A stretch of DNA of 64,000 nt from Micromonospora sp. MH99 (GTDB lineage Bacteria > Actinomycetota > Actinomycetes > Mycobacteriales > Micromonosporaceae). Location of the stretch: assembly GCF_021442385.1 (NCBI RefSeq), contig NZ_MUZA01000009.1:1-64000 (forward strand), written 5' to 3'. The notes beneath the pieces were generated by a model. That model had not been told where the DNA came from and searched no databases. It saw nothing but the letters and a program-made list of their open reading frames with translations. The position numbers were made by a program, and so were the translations under genes. Within the stretch, counting starts at the first letter, position 1, and every line of letters starts with the position of its first letter. Shown here piece by piece: positions 41,455 through 50,656 of this stretch.

Positions 41455-42903
41455 GTGGCCGTGTCCGAGGGCATCCGGGTGGTCGTGGTCGGCGCCGGCT
41501 TCTCCGGTCTCGCCGCCGCTGCGGCGCTGCACCGGGCCGGGGCGCGCGTGCGGGTGCTGGAGGCCCGGGACCGCGTCGGCGGGCGGGTGCTGACCCGGTG
41601 GCTGCCCGACGGCACGCAACTCGACCTGGGCGCCCAGTGGATCGGCCCGACCCAGGACCGGATGTACGCGCTGGTCGCCGAGCACGGCCTGGTCACCTTC
41701 GCCTCGGCGGCGGTCGGCGCGTCCACAGTGCTGTGGGCCGGCGAACGGCGACCCGATCCGCCGGCGCAGGTGGCCCGGGTGCTCGGGCTGCTCGACGAGT
41801 ACGCCTCCGTCCTGGACCCGGCCGAGCCGTGGCGGGCGCCGGAGGCCGCGCGGTGGGACGCGACGACGCTCGGCGGTTGGCTGCGCGCCGCGGCCGGGGA
41901 CGCCGACACGGCCGACTACCTGGGGCGGCTGCTGGCCGGCGGGTTGCTGGCCACCGGCGCGGACGAGGTGTCCCTGCTGCACCTGCTGTTCTACCTGCGC
42001 AGCGCGGGCGGCACCGGGCCACTGCTGGGCATGGCCGGCGGCGCGCAGCAGGACCGGATCGTGGGCGGCCCACCGGCGTTGGCCGAGCGGATGGCGGCCG
42101 GGTTGCCGCCGGAGACGCTGCGGCTGGGCGTCGCGGTGCGCACGATCCGGCAGGACGCCGACGGGGTGACGGTGTGCACCGACGACGGGCGCGTCGACGG
42201 CGACGCCGTGGTGGTCGCGCTGGCGCCGGCGCTGGCCGGGCGGATCCGGTACGACCCGCCGCTGCCGGCGGTGCGCGACGGCCTGACGCAGCGGATGCCG
42301 ATGGGGTCGGCGTGGAAGGTGCACGCCGTGTACGCCGAGCCGTTCTGGCGTGCCGACGGGCGCTCCGGCGTGTCCACCAGCAGCGCCGGACCGCTCACCG
42401 AGACGGTGGACAACTCCACCCCGACCTCGCCGCGCGGAGTGCTGACCGGGTTCAGCTATGCCGGCGACGCCGCCGCGCTGCGGGAGATGTCCCCGGCGCG
42501 ACGGCGCGAGTGCGTGCTGGACGCGTTCGCCGCCGTGGTCGGGCCGGGCGCGGCGGATCCGGTGGCGCTGGTGGAGTACGACTGGTCGGCCGACGAGTGG
42601 ACGCGGGGCTGCTTCGGCGGCGTGCTGACTCCGGGGGCGTGGCGCACGTACGGGCCGCGGCTGCGCGCGCCGGTCGGGCGGGTGCACTGGGCGGGCACCG
42701 AGACGGCGACCCGCTGGGCCGGCTACCTGGAGGGGGCGGTACGCGCCGGTGAGCGCGCGGCGGCCGAGGTGCTGGCGTACCGAGGCAGGACCGTGGCCGG
42801 CCCGGTCTTCGGCGGGACCGGGCCGGCTCGGCCCTGGGTGCCACCCGCGCCGGCCCGATCGCTCGTGCGAGCGGGCCGGCGCGGGCGCCCCGGTCAGGGG
42901 TAG
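41455..42903 (+). CDS. Flavin monoamine oxidase family protein
   Basis: 482 aa. VVVVGAGFSGLAAAAALHRAGARVRVLEARDRVGGR is the FAD-binding Rossmann and GG motif; LDLGAQWIGPTQDRM is the typical amine-oxidase segment; the C-terminus GRVHWAGTETATRWAGYLEGAVRAGERAAAEVL is the second FAD site. Oxidation of an amine (putrescine or aromatic amine) to aldehyde with H2O2 is expected. GTG at 41455 or 41461; TAGACC six bases before 41461 could make the latter a leaderless start. The last 40 residues are low complexity and overlap a terminator hairpin. Confidence 0.85.
   Translation: MAVSEGIRVVVVGAGFSGLAAAAALHRAGARVRVLEARDRVGGRVLTRWLPDGTQLDLGAQWIGPTQDRMYALVAEHGLVTFASAAVGASTVLWAGERRPDPPAQVARVLGLLDEYASVLDPAEPWRAPEAARWDATTLGGWLRAAAGDADTADYLGRLLAGGLLATGADEVSLLHLLFYLRSAGGTGPLLGMAGGAQQDRIVGGPPALAERMAAGLPPETLRLGVAVRTIRQDADGVTVCTDDGRVDGDAVVVALAPALAGRIRYDPPLPAVRDGLTQRMPMGSAWKVHAVYAEPFWRADGRSGVSTSSAGPLTETVDNSTPTSPRGVLTGFSYAGDAAALREMSPARRRECVLDAFAAVVGPGAADPVALVEYDWSADEWTRGCFGGVLTPGAWRTYGPRLRAPVGRVHWAGTETATRWAGYLEGAVRAGERAAAEVLAYRGRTVAGPVFGGTGPARPWVPPAPARSLVRAGRRGRPGQG
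42847..42882. terminator. Hairpin between convergent amine oxidase and beta-helix genes
   Basis: GCGCCGGCCCG (42847-42857) pairs with CGGGCCGGCGC (42872-42882), and CGCTCG/CGAGCG inside extend it. It overlaps the last codons of the amine oxidase and precedes the convergent stop at 42894. Confidence 0.55.
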
Positions 42904-45533
42904 GTGGTCAGGTACACCGTCTGGTTGGCCGCGTTCGCGGTGCCACCGGCGTTGTTGATCACCCGGTTGATGGTGCCGACGCCACCGAGCGAGACGGTGA
43001 CCATGTTGGTGAATCGCACGTTCGGGTTGACGGGCACCTCGAAGGAGTGCTCCTCGACCACCGCGGGGTTGACGTTGAAGTAGCTGTAACTTCCGAGCCC
43101 CCACGCCCCGTGGCTGGTTACCGAATCGGCGACCTTGTACGCGGCGTAGCCCCGGGTCGAACCGTTCATCCAGGCCGCCTGGTTGGGCACGTCGTACGGC
43201 AGCTCGTTCTGGTAGAAGTACGTCCGGCCGCCGTTGCCGTTCCAGACGGTCTGGTACTTCTGGTAGTGCTCGACGAAGAGGCCGTACATGGTGACGTTGT
43301 CGCCGTTGACGGTCAGCCCGGTGTCGGCGGTGTTCAACGTCCACCCGGTCGGTACGCCGCTGGCGGCGTGGTCGGCCCGCCACAGCCACATGTGGTCACC
43401 GATCACGTTGTCGCTGTTGACGGTCAGCGTGTTGGTGGCCTTGCCGACGTGCGGGCCGCCGATGCGGAAGAACACGTCGTGCAGCGAGGTCGGGTTGCTG
43501 GCGTGGCTCGCCGCCGAGCCGGACGGCCCGACCTCCATGAGCACCGGCGAGTTGGTCGTACCGGCCTCGAACATCAGGCCGGCGACCTTGACGCCGTCCA
43601 CATCGGCCACCCGCATGCCCACGCTGCCGTTGTCGGCCTGGATGGTGGCCAGGCCGAGACCGAGCACGACCGTGTCGGCCCGGTTGACCTGGATCGGCTC
43701 GGTCACGTGGTGCACGCCCGGGGTGAACAGCAGGTGCCGGCCCTGGGCGAGGGCGGCGTTGATGGTGGCCGCGCTGGTGCCGGGCTGCACGACGAAGAAC
43801 TGCGACAGCGAGATCGACGAGCCGGCCGGGGTCTTGTTGTACCAGCTGGTGCCGGTCGAGTTGGTCCGCAGCGCGGGCACGAAGACCCGGTACTCACCGG
43901 AGCCGTCGACGTACAGGAACGGCTTCTCCCGCACCTGCGGGGTCTGCGCGATGACGGTGTGCGACGGGTTGGGGAAGCTCGGCGCCGGTGCGCCGTTGAC
44001 GCCCTGGAAGACCATGTTCCACACCGAGCCGGTCCAGCCGTTGCCGAACTCGCTGTTGCGGGAGTACCACTGCTGCTGCGAGCCGGAGACGACCAGGCCG
44101 TCGATGCGGGTGTCGGCCAGCAGGCCGCCGCTGGACCAGCCGTCGCCGCCGTTCCAGAGCTGGATCTGGTTCTGCGCGCCGCGCAGGTGCATCCGCCGGT
44201 ACGGCGCGGCCTGCGACACCGCCCAGCGCTCCACGGTCTGCCCGGCGGGCAGGGTGACCGAGAGGTTCTCCGCGGCCCGCCAGAAGTTCTGGGTGGCGTT
44301 GCCGCCCATCCAGAACGCCTCGGTGCGGACGTGGCCGTTGAGGTTGACGTCGTCGGGGCTCATGCCGAGCCCGGCGACCTGGGTGAAGAAGCCGAGGTTG
44401 ACGTCGGCGGTGTAGGTGCCCGGCTTGAACAGCACGGCGTAGCGCTGCGGGCCGAACTGGTTGGTCTCCTGCTGGGTGAAGAGGGTGTTCAGTCGACTCT
44501 GGATCGTCGACGTCGGCGTGCCCGGGTCGAAGACGTACGTGTTCGGCCCGAGGTTGGGGTTGTACGGGTCGGTGGTGCCGACCGGGGGTTCGGTGGTGCC
44601 GCCGCCGGTCGTGTTCACCGCCAGCTCCCAGAGCGAGTAGCCGTAGGCGGTGCCCCGGGCCGTGCCGTACACCCGCAGGTAGCGACCGCTGCCGGTGACG
44701 GTCAGGCTCTGCGTGCCACCGGTGGCCGTCGTGGTCGAGTAGATGGTGGTCCAGGTGGACCCGTCCGCGGAGGTCTGGAGCTGGAAGGCCCGGGCGTACG
44801 CGGCCTCCCAGGTGAGCGTCACCCGGCAGATCGTGCGGGTGCTGCCGAGGTCGACGCGCAGCCACTGCGGGTCGCTGGCGGCGCTGGCCCAACGGGTGCC
44901 GGTGTTGCCGTCGACGGCGGCGGACGCCGGGGTGCCGGCGTTCTCCGTGGACGAGGCGGTCACCGGGCTGCCCTGCGCCACGTTGGCGCTGCCGCAGGTG
45001 GACGTGTCACCGCCGGTCTCGCCGTAGACCTGGAACTCCCAGAGCGAGTAGCCGTAGCCGGTGCCCCGGGCGGTGCCGTACATCCGCACGTACCGGCCGG
45101 CGCCGGTGACGGTCAGGTTCTGGGTGCCGCCCGCGCCGGTGGTGGTCGAGTAGATCGTGGTCCAGGTGGCGGCGTCGTCCGAGGTCTGGAGCTGGAAGGC
45201 GCGGCCGTAGGCGCCCTCCCAGAGCAGGTTGACCTGGCTGATGGTGGCCCGCGCGCCCAGGTCGACCTGGAGCCACTGGGGGTCGCTGAAGGCGCTGGCC
45301 CAGCGGGTGCCGGTGTTGCCGTCGACAGCTGCCGACGCGGGGGTGCCGGCGTTCTCGGTGGACGAGGCAGTCGCCGGGCGTCCCTGCGACAGCAGGGTGG
45401 GCGCGGCCTGCGCGCCGGTGCTGGCCACGGCCGGGGTCAGGGCCGCCACCAGGGCCACGACGACACCGGTGAGGAGGTGCCGAACGGTCCGCCGCCGGGG
45501 ACGCGGGCGTACGGATGTAGCACGAGATGTCAT
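42894..45533 (-). CDS. Secreted beta-helix protein with two discoidin (F5/8C)-type domains
   Basis: 879 aa from ATG 45533. A Sec signal with twin Arg-rich start (RPRPRRRTVRHLLTGVVVALVAALTPAVA, cleavage near AQA-A) leads to two tandem F5/8 type C domains of about 140 aa (each with TASSTENAGTPASAAVDGNTGTRWAS and a DLGs/tR strand), probably binding carbohydrate. After a Pro/Thr linker comes a long right-handed beta-helix part (from about residue 340: NTYVFDPGTPTSTIQSRL, QRYAVLFKPGTY, QFFVVQPGTSAATINAALAQGRHLLFTPGVHHV), similar to GH55-like proteins. Likely an extracellular polysaccharide-active protein; catalytic residues not assigned. A longer frame to 45680 has no signal-like start. Confidence 0.78.
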   Translation of the reverse strand: MTSRATSVRPRPRRRTVRHLLTGVVVALVAALTPAVASTGAQAAPTLLSQGRPATASSTENAGTPASAAVDGNTGTRWASAFSDPQWLQVDLGARATISQVNLLWEGAYGRAFQLQTSDDAATWTTIYSTTTGAGGTQNLTVTGAGRYVRMYGTARGTGYGYSLWEFQVYGETGGDTSTCGSANVAQGSPVTASSTENAGTPASAAVDGNTGTRWASAASDPQWLRVDLGSTRTICRVTLTWEAAYARAFQLQTSADGSTWTTIYSTTTATGGTQSLTVTGSGRYLRVYGTARGTAYGYSLWELAVNTTGGGTTEPPVGTTDPYNPNLGPNTYVFDPGTPTSTIQSRLNTLFTQQETNQFGPQRYAVLFKPGTYTADVNLGFFTQVAGLGMSPDDVNLNGHVRTEAFWMGGNATQNFWRAAENLSVTLPAGQTVERWAVSQAAPYRRMHLRGAQNQIQLWNGGDGWSSGGLLADTRIDGLVVSGSQQQWYSRNSEFGNGWTGSVWNMVFQGVNGAPAPSFPNPSHTVIAQTPQVREKPFLYVDGSGEYRVFVPALRTNSTGTSWYNKTPAGSSISLSQFFVVQPGTSAATINAALAQGRHLLFTPGVHHVTEPIQVNRADTVVLGLGLATIQADNGSVGMRVADVDGVKVAGLMFEAGTTNSPVLMEVGPSGSAASHASNPTSLHDVFFRIGGPHVGKATNTLTVNSDNVIGDHMWLWRADHAASGVPTGWTLNTADTGLTVNGDNVTMYGLFVEHYQKYQTVWNGNGGRTYFYQNELPYDVPNQAAWMNGSTRGYAAYKVADSVTSHGAWGLGSYSYFNVNPAVVEEHSFEVPVNPNVRFTNMVTVSLGGVGTINRVINNAGGTANAANQTVYLTTYP

Positions 45534-45820
45534 GACATCGCCTGTCGATAGGGCGTTACGGACGCCAGAGGGTGGGGATCGGTGTTCGCCCGTGGTGCCG
45601 TGGGTGGAGCCGCCGATGCGACGCCGCGGGGAGGAGAGCGCTCTCGTAGGAGTGTTGCGGCGAGATTGCGACGGCGTCAAGACATCGATCTATAACTTCG
45701 TTATTTATCCCGAGGATCAGGTTTTGTGTAATTCCCACCCCCGCCCACCGTCCCGCCCCCCGCAACCCCGCCCCGACCACTCCCGGTAACTCCCGGTGGC
45801 CGCTCCCGGTGGCCGCTCCC

Positions 45821-45880
45821 GGTGATCAAGAGGTTCGGGTCAAAAATCGCGCCCCGGATGACGCAAACCTCTTGATCACC
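45821..45880. terminator. Hairpin with 15-bp arms downstream of ROK gene
   Basis: GGTGATCAAGAGGTT (45821-45835) and AACCTCTTGATCACC (45866-45880) are perfect complements. It lies 115 bases past the ROK stop, beyond a tandem repeat, and points to transcription termination there. Confidence 0.6.
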
Positions 45881-45933
45881 GGCGCGGAAGGGCCCGGCGC
45901 GGAAGGGCCCGGCGCGGAAGGGCCCGGCGCGGA
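45881..45933. repeat. 15-bp tandem repeat, 3.5 copies
   Basis: GGCGCGGAAGGGCCC repeats at 45881, 45896 and 45911, then a partial copy at 45926. Related GGCGAGGAAGGGGCG units follow to about 45988. Noncoding. Confidence 0.6.
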
Positions 45934-45994
45934 GGGAGGGGCACTGAAGGGCCCGGCGAGGAAGGGGCGGGCGAGGAAGGGGCGGGTTGGGCGG

Positions 45995-47197
45995 TCAGGC
46001 GTGGCGGACGCCGCCTTCGGTGAGGAAGCGGGCGATCGGGAGGGTCGCCGCGCCCAGCGCCACCGCGTCCACGCCGAGCCGGCACAGCTCGATCGACGCC
46101 TGCTCGTACGGCTGACGCAGCGCCTGCCGACCGGCGGCCTCGCGCACGGCCGACAGCAGGTCGCCCAGCGCCATCGCCGCCCAGCCGCCAAGGACGACCC
46201 GCTCCGGGTTGAAGAGGTTGATCAGGTTGGCCACCCCCGCGCCGAGGTAGCCGGCGGTGTCGTTCAGCACCCGGCGGGCGGTGGCCGACGAATCGGCGGC
46301 GCTGACCAGCGCGGCGAGCTGCGACTCCTCGTCCTCGCCCGGCACGGCGCGACCCCGACGCGCCTCTCGGTAGCGGTCGATGATCGCCTCCGCCCCCACG
46401 TACGCCTCCAGGCAGCCGCGCGCGCCGCACCGGCAGGCCCGGCCGCCGTACACCAGGGTGGTGTGCCCCCACTCCCCCGCGCTGCTGGACGCTCCCCGGT
46501 AGGTGGCACCGTTGGTCACCACTGCCGCGCCCACGCCGGAGCCGACCAGGGCGAAGACGGCGTGCCGGGCGCCGCGCCCGGCCCCGAACCACATCTCGGC
46601 CTGGCCGAGGGTCTTCGCGCCGTTGTCGATGTGCAGCGGCAGGTCGGTGCCGGCGCCGATGAGCCGCTCCAGCGGCACCCGGTCCCAGCCGAGAGCCTGG
46701 GCGTGCACGACGGCCTCGACGCCCTGCTCGACGACGCCGGAGACGCCGATCCCGACGCCGAGCACGTCGGCGGTGGCCACCCGGGCCTTGCCGGTGACCA
46801 CCTCGATGCCAGCCAGCACGTGCCCGGCCACCACGTCGGGCTCGGTGCGCGCCGGGTCGAGCGGGTACTCGATGCTGGCGAGCAGGGTCATCGCGAAGTC
46901 GAACAGCTCCACCCGGACCCGGGTCTCGCCGACGTCCACGCCGATCACGAAGGCGTACCGGGGGGCGACGCGCAGCAGCATGCTGGGACGGCCGCCGTCG
47001 GACTCGGCGGCGCCGGCCTCGGCGACGATGCCCTCGTCGATCAGGTCGGCCACCACGTTGCTCACCGCCGGCTGGCTCAGCCCGGTGCTGCGCACCAGGT
47101 CCTGCCGGGTGAGCGGAGCGTCGAGGAAGAGCTTCGTCAGCAGGGCGGACCGGTTGCGCAGCCGGACGCTCCGGTTGGTGGCACGCGCCAGCTCCAC
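45995..47197 (-). CDS. ROK family transcriptional regulator
   Basis: 400 aa, GTG 47197. N-terminal winged helix: NRSALLTKLFLDAPLTRQDLVRSTGLSQPAVSNVVADLIDEGIV. The ROK sugar-kinase-like domain follows, with GVDVGETRVRVELFD, the conserved GVGIGVSGVV, and zinc motif GRACRCGARGCLEAYV (the family Cys-x-Cys-x4-Cys). It is divergent from a sugar ABC operon ending in a beta-glucosidase, with a palindrome between, so it probably represses that operon and releases on binding a sugar. Confidence 0.9.
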   Translation of the reverse strand: MELARATNRSVRLRNRSALLTKLFLDAPLTRQDLVRSTGLSQPAVSNVVADLIDEGIVAEAGAAESDGGRPSMLLRVAPRYAFVIGVDVGETRVRVELFDFAMTLLASIEYPLDPARTEPDVVAGHVLAGIEVVTGKARVATADVLGVGIGVSGVVEQGVEAVVHAQALGWDRVPLERLIGAGTDLPLHIDNGAKTLGQAEMWFGAGRGARHAVFALVGSGVGAAVVTNGATYRGASSSAGEWGHTTLVYGGRACRCGARGCLEAYVGAEAIIDRYREARRGRAVPGEDEESQLAALVSAADSSATARRVLNDTAGYLGAGVANLINLFNPERVVLGGWAAMALGDLLSAVREAAGRQALRQPYEQASIELCRLGVDAVALGAATLPIARFLTEGGVRHA

Positions 47198-47272
47198 TCG
47201 TCACCTCGTTCCCGTCGGCCGTTGGTGGCGACTGTAACCGCACCGTGCTTGACGACCCACCTGCCAGCAACT

Positions 47273-47292
47273 TTAATGACGACATTCATTAA
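47273..47292. promoter_or_regulatory. Putative ROK operator TTAATGA-N6-TCATTAA
   Basis: Perfect 7-bp arms TTAATGA (47273-47279) and TCATTAA (47286-47292) around CGACAT, an A/T-rich island in GC-rich sequence between the divergent ROK and sugar-transport genes. The shape resembles XylR/ROK-type operators. Confidence 0.65.
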
Positions 47293-47433
47293 GCCGTGAT
47301 GTAACTCCGGGAAACGCCGACGGACCCCCGACGGCGCATCCGGAGAAACCCCGTCCGCAGCCGGCAACCGTCGCCGCACCCCTATCGACGACGGCGGTCG
47401 GCGGACCCCCACCACGCACCGGAAGGGCTGACC

Positions 47434-48732
47434 GTGTCGAGACGACACCTCGGGATATTCACCGCCGCCGTACTGGCCGCCGCATCGCTGACCGCCTGCG
47501 GCGGCTCCGGCGACGACTCCGCCGCATCACCCAAGACCCTCACCTACTGGGCCAGCAACCAGGGCGCCAGCCTGGAGGTCGACAAGACCACCCTCCAGCC
47601 GGAGCTGGACAAGTTCGAGAAGCAGTCCGGCATCAAGGTCAACCTCGAGGTCGTCCCCTGGTCGGACCTGCTCAACCGGCTGCTCGCCGCCGCCGCCTCG
47701 GGCAAGGGCCCGGACGTGGTGAACATCGGCAACACCTGGTCGGCGTCGTTGCAGGCCACCGGCGCGCTCGTCGAGTTCGACGACGCCACCCTGCAGGCCG
47801 TGGGCGGCAAGGACCGGATCGTGCCCGCCGCGCTCGCCGCCGCCGGCGCCCCCGGCAAGCCGCCGGCCGCCGTGCCGCTCTACAGCATGGCGTACAGCCT
47901 GTACTACAACAAGAAGGCGTTCGCCGACGCCGGCATCACCGCCCCGCCGACCACCTGGGAGCAGGTCTCCGAGTACGGCAAGAAGCTCACCAAGGGCGGC
48001 AAGTGGGGCCTGGCGATCGAGGGCGCCAACCCGTCGGAGAACGCGCACCACGCGTTCACCTTCAGCCAGCAGTACGGCGGCGAGTGGTTCGACTCGGCCG
48101 GCAAGCCGACCTTCGACACCCCGCAGAACGTCTCGGCCATCAAGCGCTACATCGACTTCATGGCCGCCGACAAGATCACCAACCCGAGCAACGCCGAGTA
48201 CGCGCAGAACCAGTCGGTCTCCGACTTCGCCAACGGCAAGGCCGCCATGCTGCTCTGGCAGTCCGCCGGCTCGAACCTCAAGACGCAGAACATGCCCGCC
48301 GACGCGTACGGGGTGGCCCCGGTGCCGTTCCTGGCCAGCCCGCCGGCCGGCGGCAAGAAGGTCAACAGCATGGTCGCCGGCATCAACATGGCGGTCTTCA
48401 AGCACACCAAGAACAAGGACGGCGCGCTGAGCTTCGTCAAGTTCATGACCAGCGACGAGGAGCAGACGATCCTCAACAAGACGTACGGGTCGCTGCCGGC
48501 GGTCAAGACCGCCGCCTCCGACCCGGCGTTCAGCGCCCCGGAGCAGAAGAGCATCCAGGAGACGCTCGTCACCACCGCCGCCCCGCTGCCGCAGGTGCCC
48601 GACGAGAGCACCTTCGAGACCCTGGTCGGCACCGCGATGAAGGAGCTGTTCGCCGACGCGGCGAGCGGCAAGCCGGTCACCGAGGCATCGGTGAAGGCGA
48701 AGCTGACCGACGCGCAGCAGAAGATGCGCTGA
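47434..48732 (+). CDS. Sugar ABC transporter substrate-binding lipoprotein
   Basis: 432 aa, GTG 47434 with GGAAGGG six bases upstream. Lipoprotein signal with lipobox LTAC (FTAAVLAAASLTACGGSG). The mature part is a family 1 solute-binding protein: LTYWASNQGASLEVDK, GPDVVNIGNTWSASLQATGALVEFDD, VPLYSMAYSLYYNKKAFADAGI, DFANGKAAMLLWQSAGSNLK. First gene of an operon with two permeases and a beta-glucosidase. Likely imports a beta-glucoside such as cellobiose; no ATPase gene is in the operon, so a shared MsiK-type ATPase is probable. Confidence 0.9.
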   Translation: MSRRHLGIFTAAVLAAASLTACGGSGDDSAASPKTLTYWASNQGASLEVDKTTLQPELDKFEKQSGIKVNLEVVPWSDLLNRLLAAAASGKGPDVVNIGNTWSASLQATGALVEFDDATLQAVGGKDRIVPAALAAAGAPGKPPAAVPLYSMAYSLYYNKKAFADAGITAPPTTWEQVSEYGKKLTKGGKWGLAIEGANPSENAHHAFTFSQQYGGEWFDSAGKPTFDTPQNVSAIKRYIDFMAADKITNPSNAEYAQNQSVSDFANGKAAMLLWQSAGSNLKTQNMPADAYGVAPVPFLASPPAGGKKVNSMVAGINMAVFKHTKNKDGALSFVKFMTSDEEQTILNKTYGSLPAVKTAASDPAFSAPEQKSIQETLVTTAAPLPQVPDESTFETLVGTAMKELFADAASGKPVTEASVKAKLTDAQQKMR

Positions 48733-48802
48733 CCCACGCAGCGCCGGTGGCCGTGGTCGGGCGACGAGCCCGACCACGGCCACCGCCTCCGAGAGGACCC
48801 CG

Positions 48803-49795
48803 ATGGCAACCAGCACCACCGCGCCGGACGCCGACCGGCGCGTACCCCGGGCCGGGTCACCCGCCCGGGGGGCCGCCCGCCGGCCGCGCGGCCCGCGCCG
48901 TTCCCTCCTGCCGTACCTGCTGCTCGCCCCGGCCATCGTGCTGGAACTCGCCGTCCACGTGATCCCGATGGTGGTCGGGGTCTGGATGAGCCTGCTGGAG
49001 CTGACCCAGTTCCACATCCGGGACTGGTCCACCGCGCCCTTCGTCGGGCTGGAGAACTACCGGGCCACGCTCGATCTGAACTCCGCCGCCGGCAAGGAGC
49101 TGCTGCACTCGTTCTGGGTGACCCTGATCTACAGCGTGCTCTCGGTCGGGTTCGCCTGGCTGCTCGGCATCGCGGCGGCCGTCGTGCTCCAGAAGCCGTT
49201 TCGCGGGCGGGCCATCCTGCGGGCGCTGTTCCTCACCCCGTACGCCCTGCCGGTCTACACCGCCGTGATCACCTGGAGCTTCCTGCTGCAGCGCGACACC
49301 GGCCTGGTCAACCACGTGCTCGTCGACCAGCTCGGGCTGCTCAACGAGCGCCCGTTCTGGCTGATCGGCGACAACAGCTTCTGGTCGCTGCTGGTGGTGT
49401 CGGTCTGGCGCAACTGGCCGTTCGCGTTCCTGTGCCTGATGGCCGGCCTGCAGAACGTGCCGGGCGAGCTGTACGAGGCCGCCGCGATCGACGGCGCGGG
49501 GTTCTGGCGCCGGCTGCGCTCGGTCACCCTGCCCATGCTGCGGCCGGTGAACCTGGTGCTGCTGCTGGTGCTGTTCCTGTGGACGTTCAACGACTTCAAC
49601 ACCCCGTACGTCCTCTTCGGCGGCTCCGCGCCCGAACAGGCCGACCTGATCTCCATCCACATCTACCGCAGCTCCTTCAAGACCTGGGACTTCGGGTCGG
49701 GCTCGGCGATGTCGGTGGCGCTGCTGCTGTTCCTGCTGGTCGTCTCGGCCGCGTACCTGCTGATCACCAACCGCCGGAGGGACGACCATGCGTGA
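48803..49795 (+). CDS. Sugar ABC permease, subunit 1
   Basis: 330 aa with six expected membrane helices and the EAA loop YEAAAIDGAGFWRRLRSVTLPML that docks the ATPase. The N-terminus is Arg/Ala/Pro-rich before LLPYLLLAPAIVLELAVHVIPMVVGVW. It overlaps the next permease by 8 bases. MalF/CebF-type partner of the lipoprotein. Confidence 0.9.
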   Translation: MATSTTAPDADRRVPRAGSPARGAARRPRGPRRSLLPYLLLAPAIVLELAVHVIPMVVGVWMSLLELTQFHIRDWSTAPFVGLENYRATLDLNSAAGKELLHSFWVTLIYSVLSVGFAWLLGIAAAVVLQKPFRGRAILRALFLTPYALPVYTAVITWSFLLQRDTGLVNHVLVDQLGLLNERPFWLIGDNSFWSLLVVSVWRNWPFAFLCLMAGLQNVPGELYEAAAIDGAGFWRRLRSVTLPMLRPVNLVLLLVLFLWTFNDFNTPYVLFGGSAPEQADLISIHIYRSSFKTWDFGSGSAMSVALLLFLLVVSAAYLLITNRRRDDHA

Positions 49796-50627
49796 GACCG
49801 CAGGTGAGCGCTGGGGCCGGCGCATCGTGCTGACCCTGCTCACCCTCTTCGTCGTCATTCCGCTCTACGTGATGGTCACCTCGGCGGCCAAGCCACTGCG
49901 GGACGTGCAGAACGGGTTCACCTGGTTGCCCAGCCGGCCCACCCTGCAACCGTTCGTCGACATGTGGAGCACCGTGCCGCTGGCCCGCTACCTGGTCAAC
50001 AGCCTGGTGGTGTCGAGCGTCGCGGCGGTCTGCTCGGTGGCCGTGGCGATCTTCGCGGCGTTCGCCGTCAGCCGGTACCGCTTCCGCGGCCGGGGCGTCT
50101 TCTCGGTGACTGTGCTGTCCACGCAGATGTTCCCCGGCATCCTGTTCCTGCTGCCGCTGTTCCTCATCTACGTCAACCTGGGCAACGCCACGGGCATCGA
50201 GCTGTACGCCAGCCGCACCGGCCTGATCATCACGTACCTGACCTTCTCGCTGCCGTTCTCGATCTGGATGCTGGTCGGCTACTTCGACTCGATCCCGCGC
50301 GGGCTGGACGAGGCGGCGCAGGTCGACGGGGCCGGGCCGCTGCGCATCCTGTTCCGGGTCATCCTGCCGGCCGCCGTGCCCGGCGTGGTCGCGGTGACCG
50401 TGTACGCGTTCATGACCGCCTGGGGTGAGGTGCTGTTCGCCTCCGTGATGACCGACGAGGGCAGCCGCACCCTGGCCGTGGGCCTGCAGGGCTACTCCAC
50501 CCAGTTCAACGTCTACTGGAACCAGATCATGGCCGCCTCGCTGGTGGTCAGCATCCCGGTCGTCGCCGGGTTCCTGGCCCTGCAGCGGTATTTCGTCGCC
50601 GGCCTCACCGCCGGCGCCGTCAAGTGA
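49788..50627 (+). CDS. Sugar ABC permease, subunit 2
   Basis: 279 aa, ATG 49788 inside the previous gene's end. Helix-rich, with the EAA loop [28 protein letters not shown]. MalG/CebG-type permease. The next gene's frame could begin at its stop, but the better start lies 30 bases downstream. Confidence 0.9.
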   Translation: MRETAGERWGRRIVLTLLTLFVVIPLYVMVTSAAKPLRDVQNGFTWLPSRPTLQPFVDMWSTVPLARYLVNSLVVSSVAAVCSVAVAIFAAFAVSRYRFRGRGVFSVTVLSTQMFPGILFLLPLFLIYVNLGNATGIELYASRTGLIITYLTFSLPFSIWMLVGYFDSIPRGLDEAAQVDGAGPLRILFRVILPAAVPGVVAVTVYAFMTAWGEVLFASVMTDEGSRTLAVGLQGYSTQFNVYWNQIMAASLVVSIPVVAGFLALQRYFVAGLTAGAVK

Positions 50628-50656
50628 GTCACCCCATCCCAGAGGAGAGCCTTCCC

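Larger units (their letters stand above)
45534..45994. other. Intergenic stretch with repeats and a hairpin
   Basis: 461 bases without a credible gene. The left part should hold the promoter of the beta-helix gene, with an A/T-richer patch around 45688-45710. A 13-bp direct repeat (CCCGGTGGCCGCT) occurs around 45792-45820, then a 15-bp-arm hairpin and a 15-bp tandem repeat follow. Confidence 0.5.

Noticed and set aside
43047..45551. 834-aa plus-strand ORF opposite the beta-helix gene
   Set aside because: Antisense shadow; composition Val/Gly/Arg with no signal or domain, while the minus-strand gene has a signal peptide and two recognisable domains.
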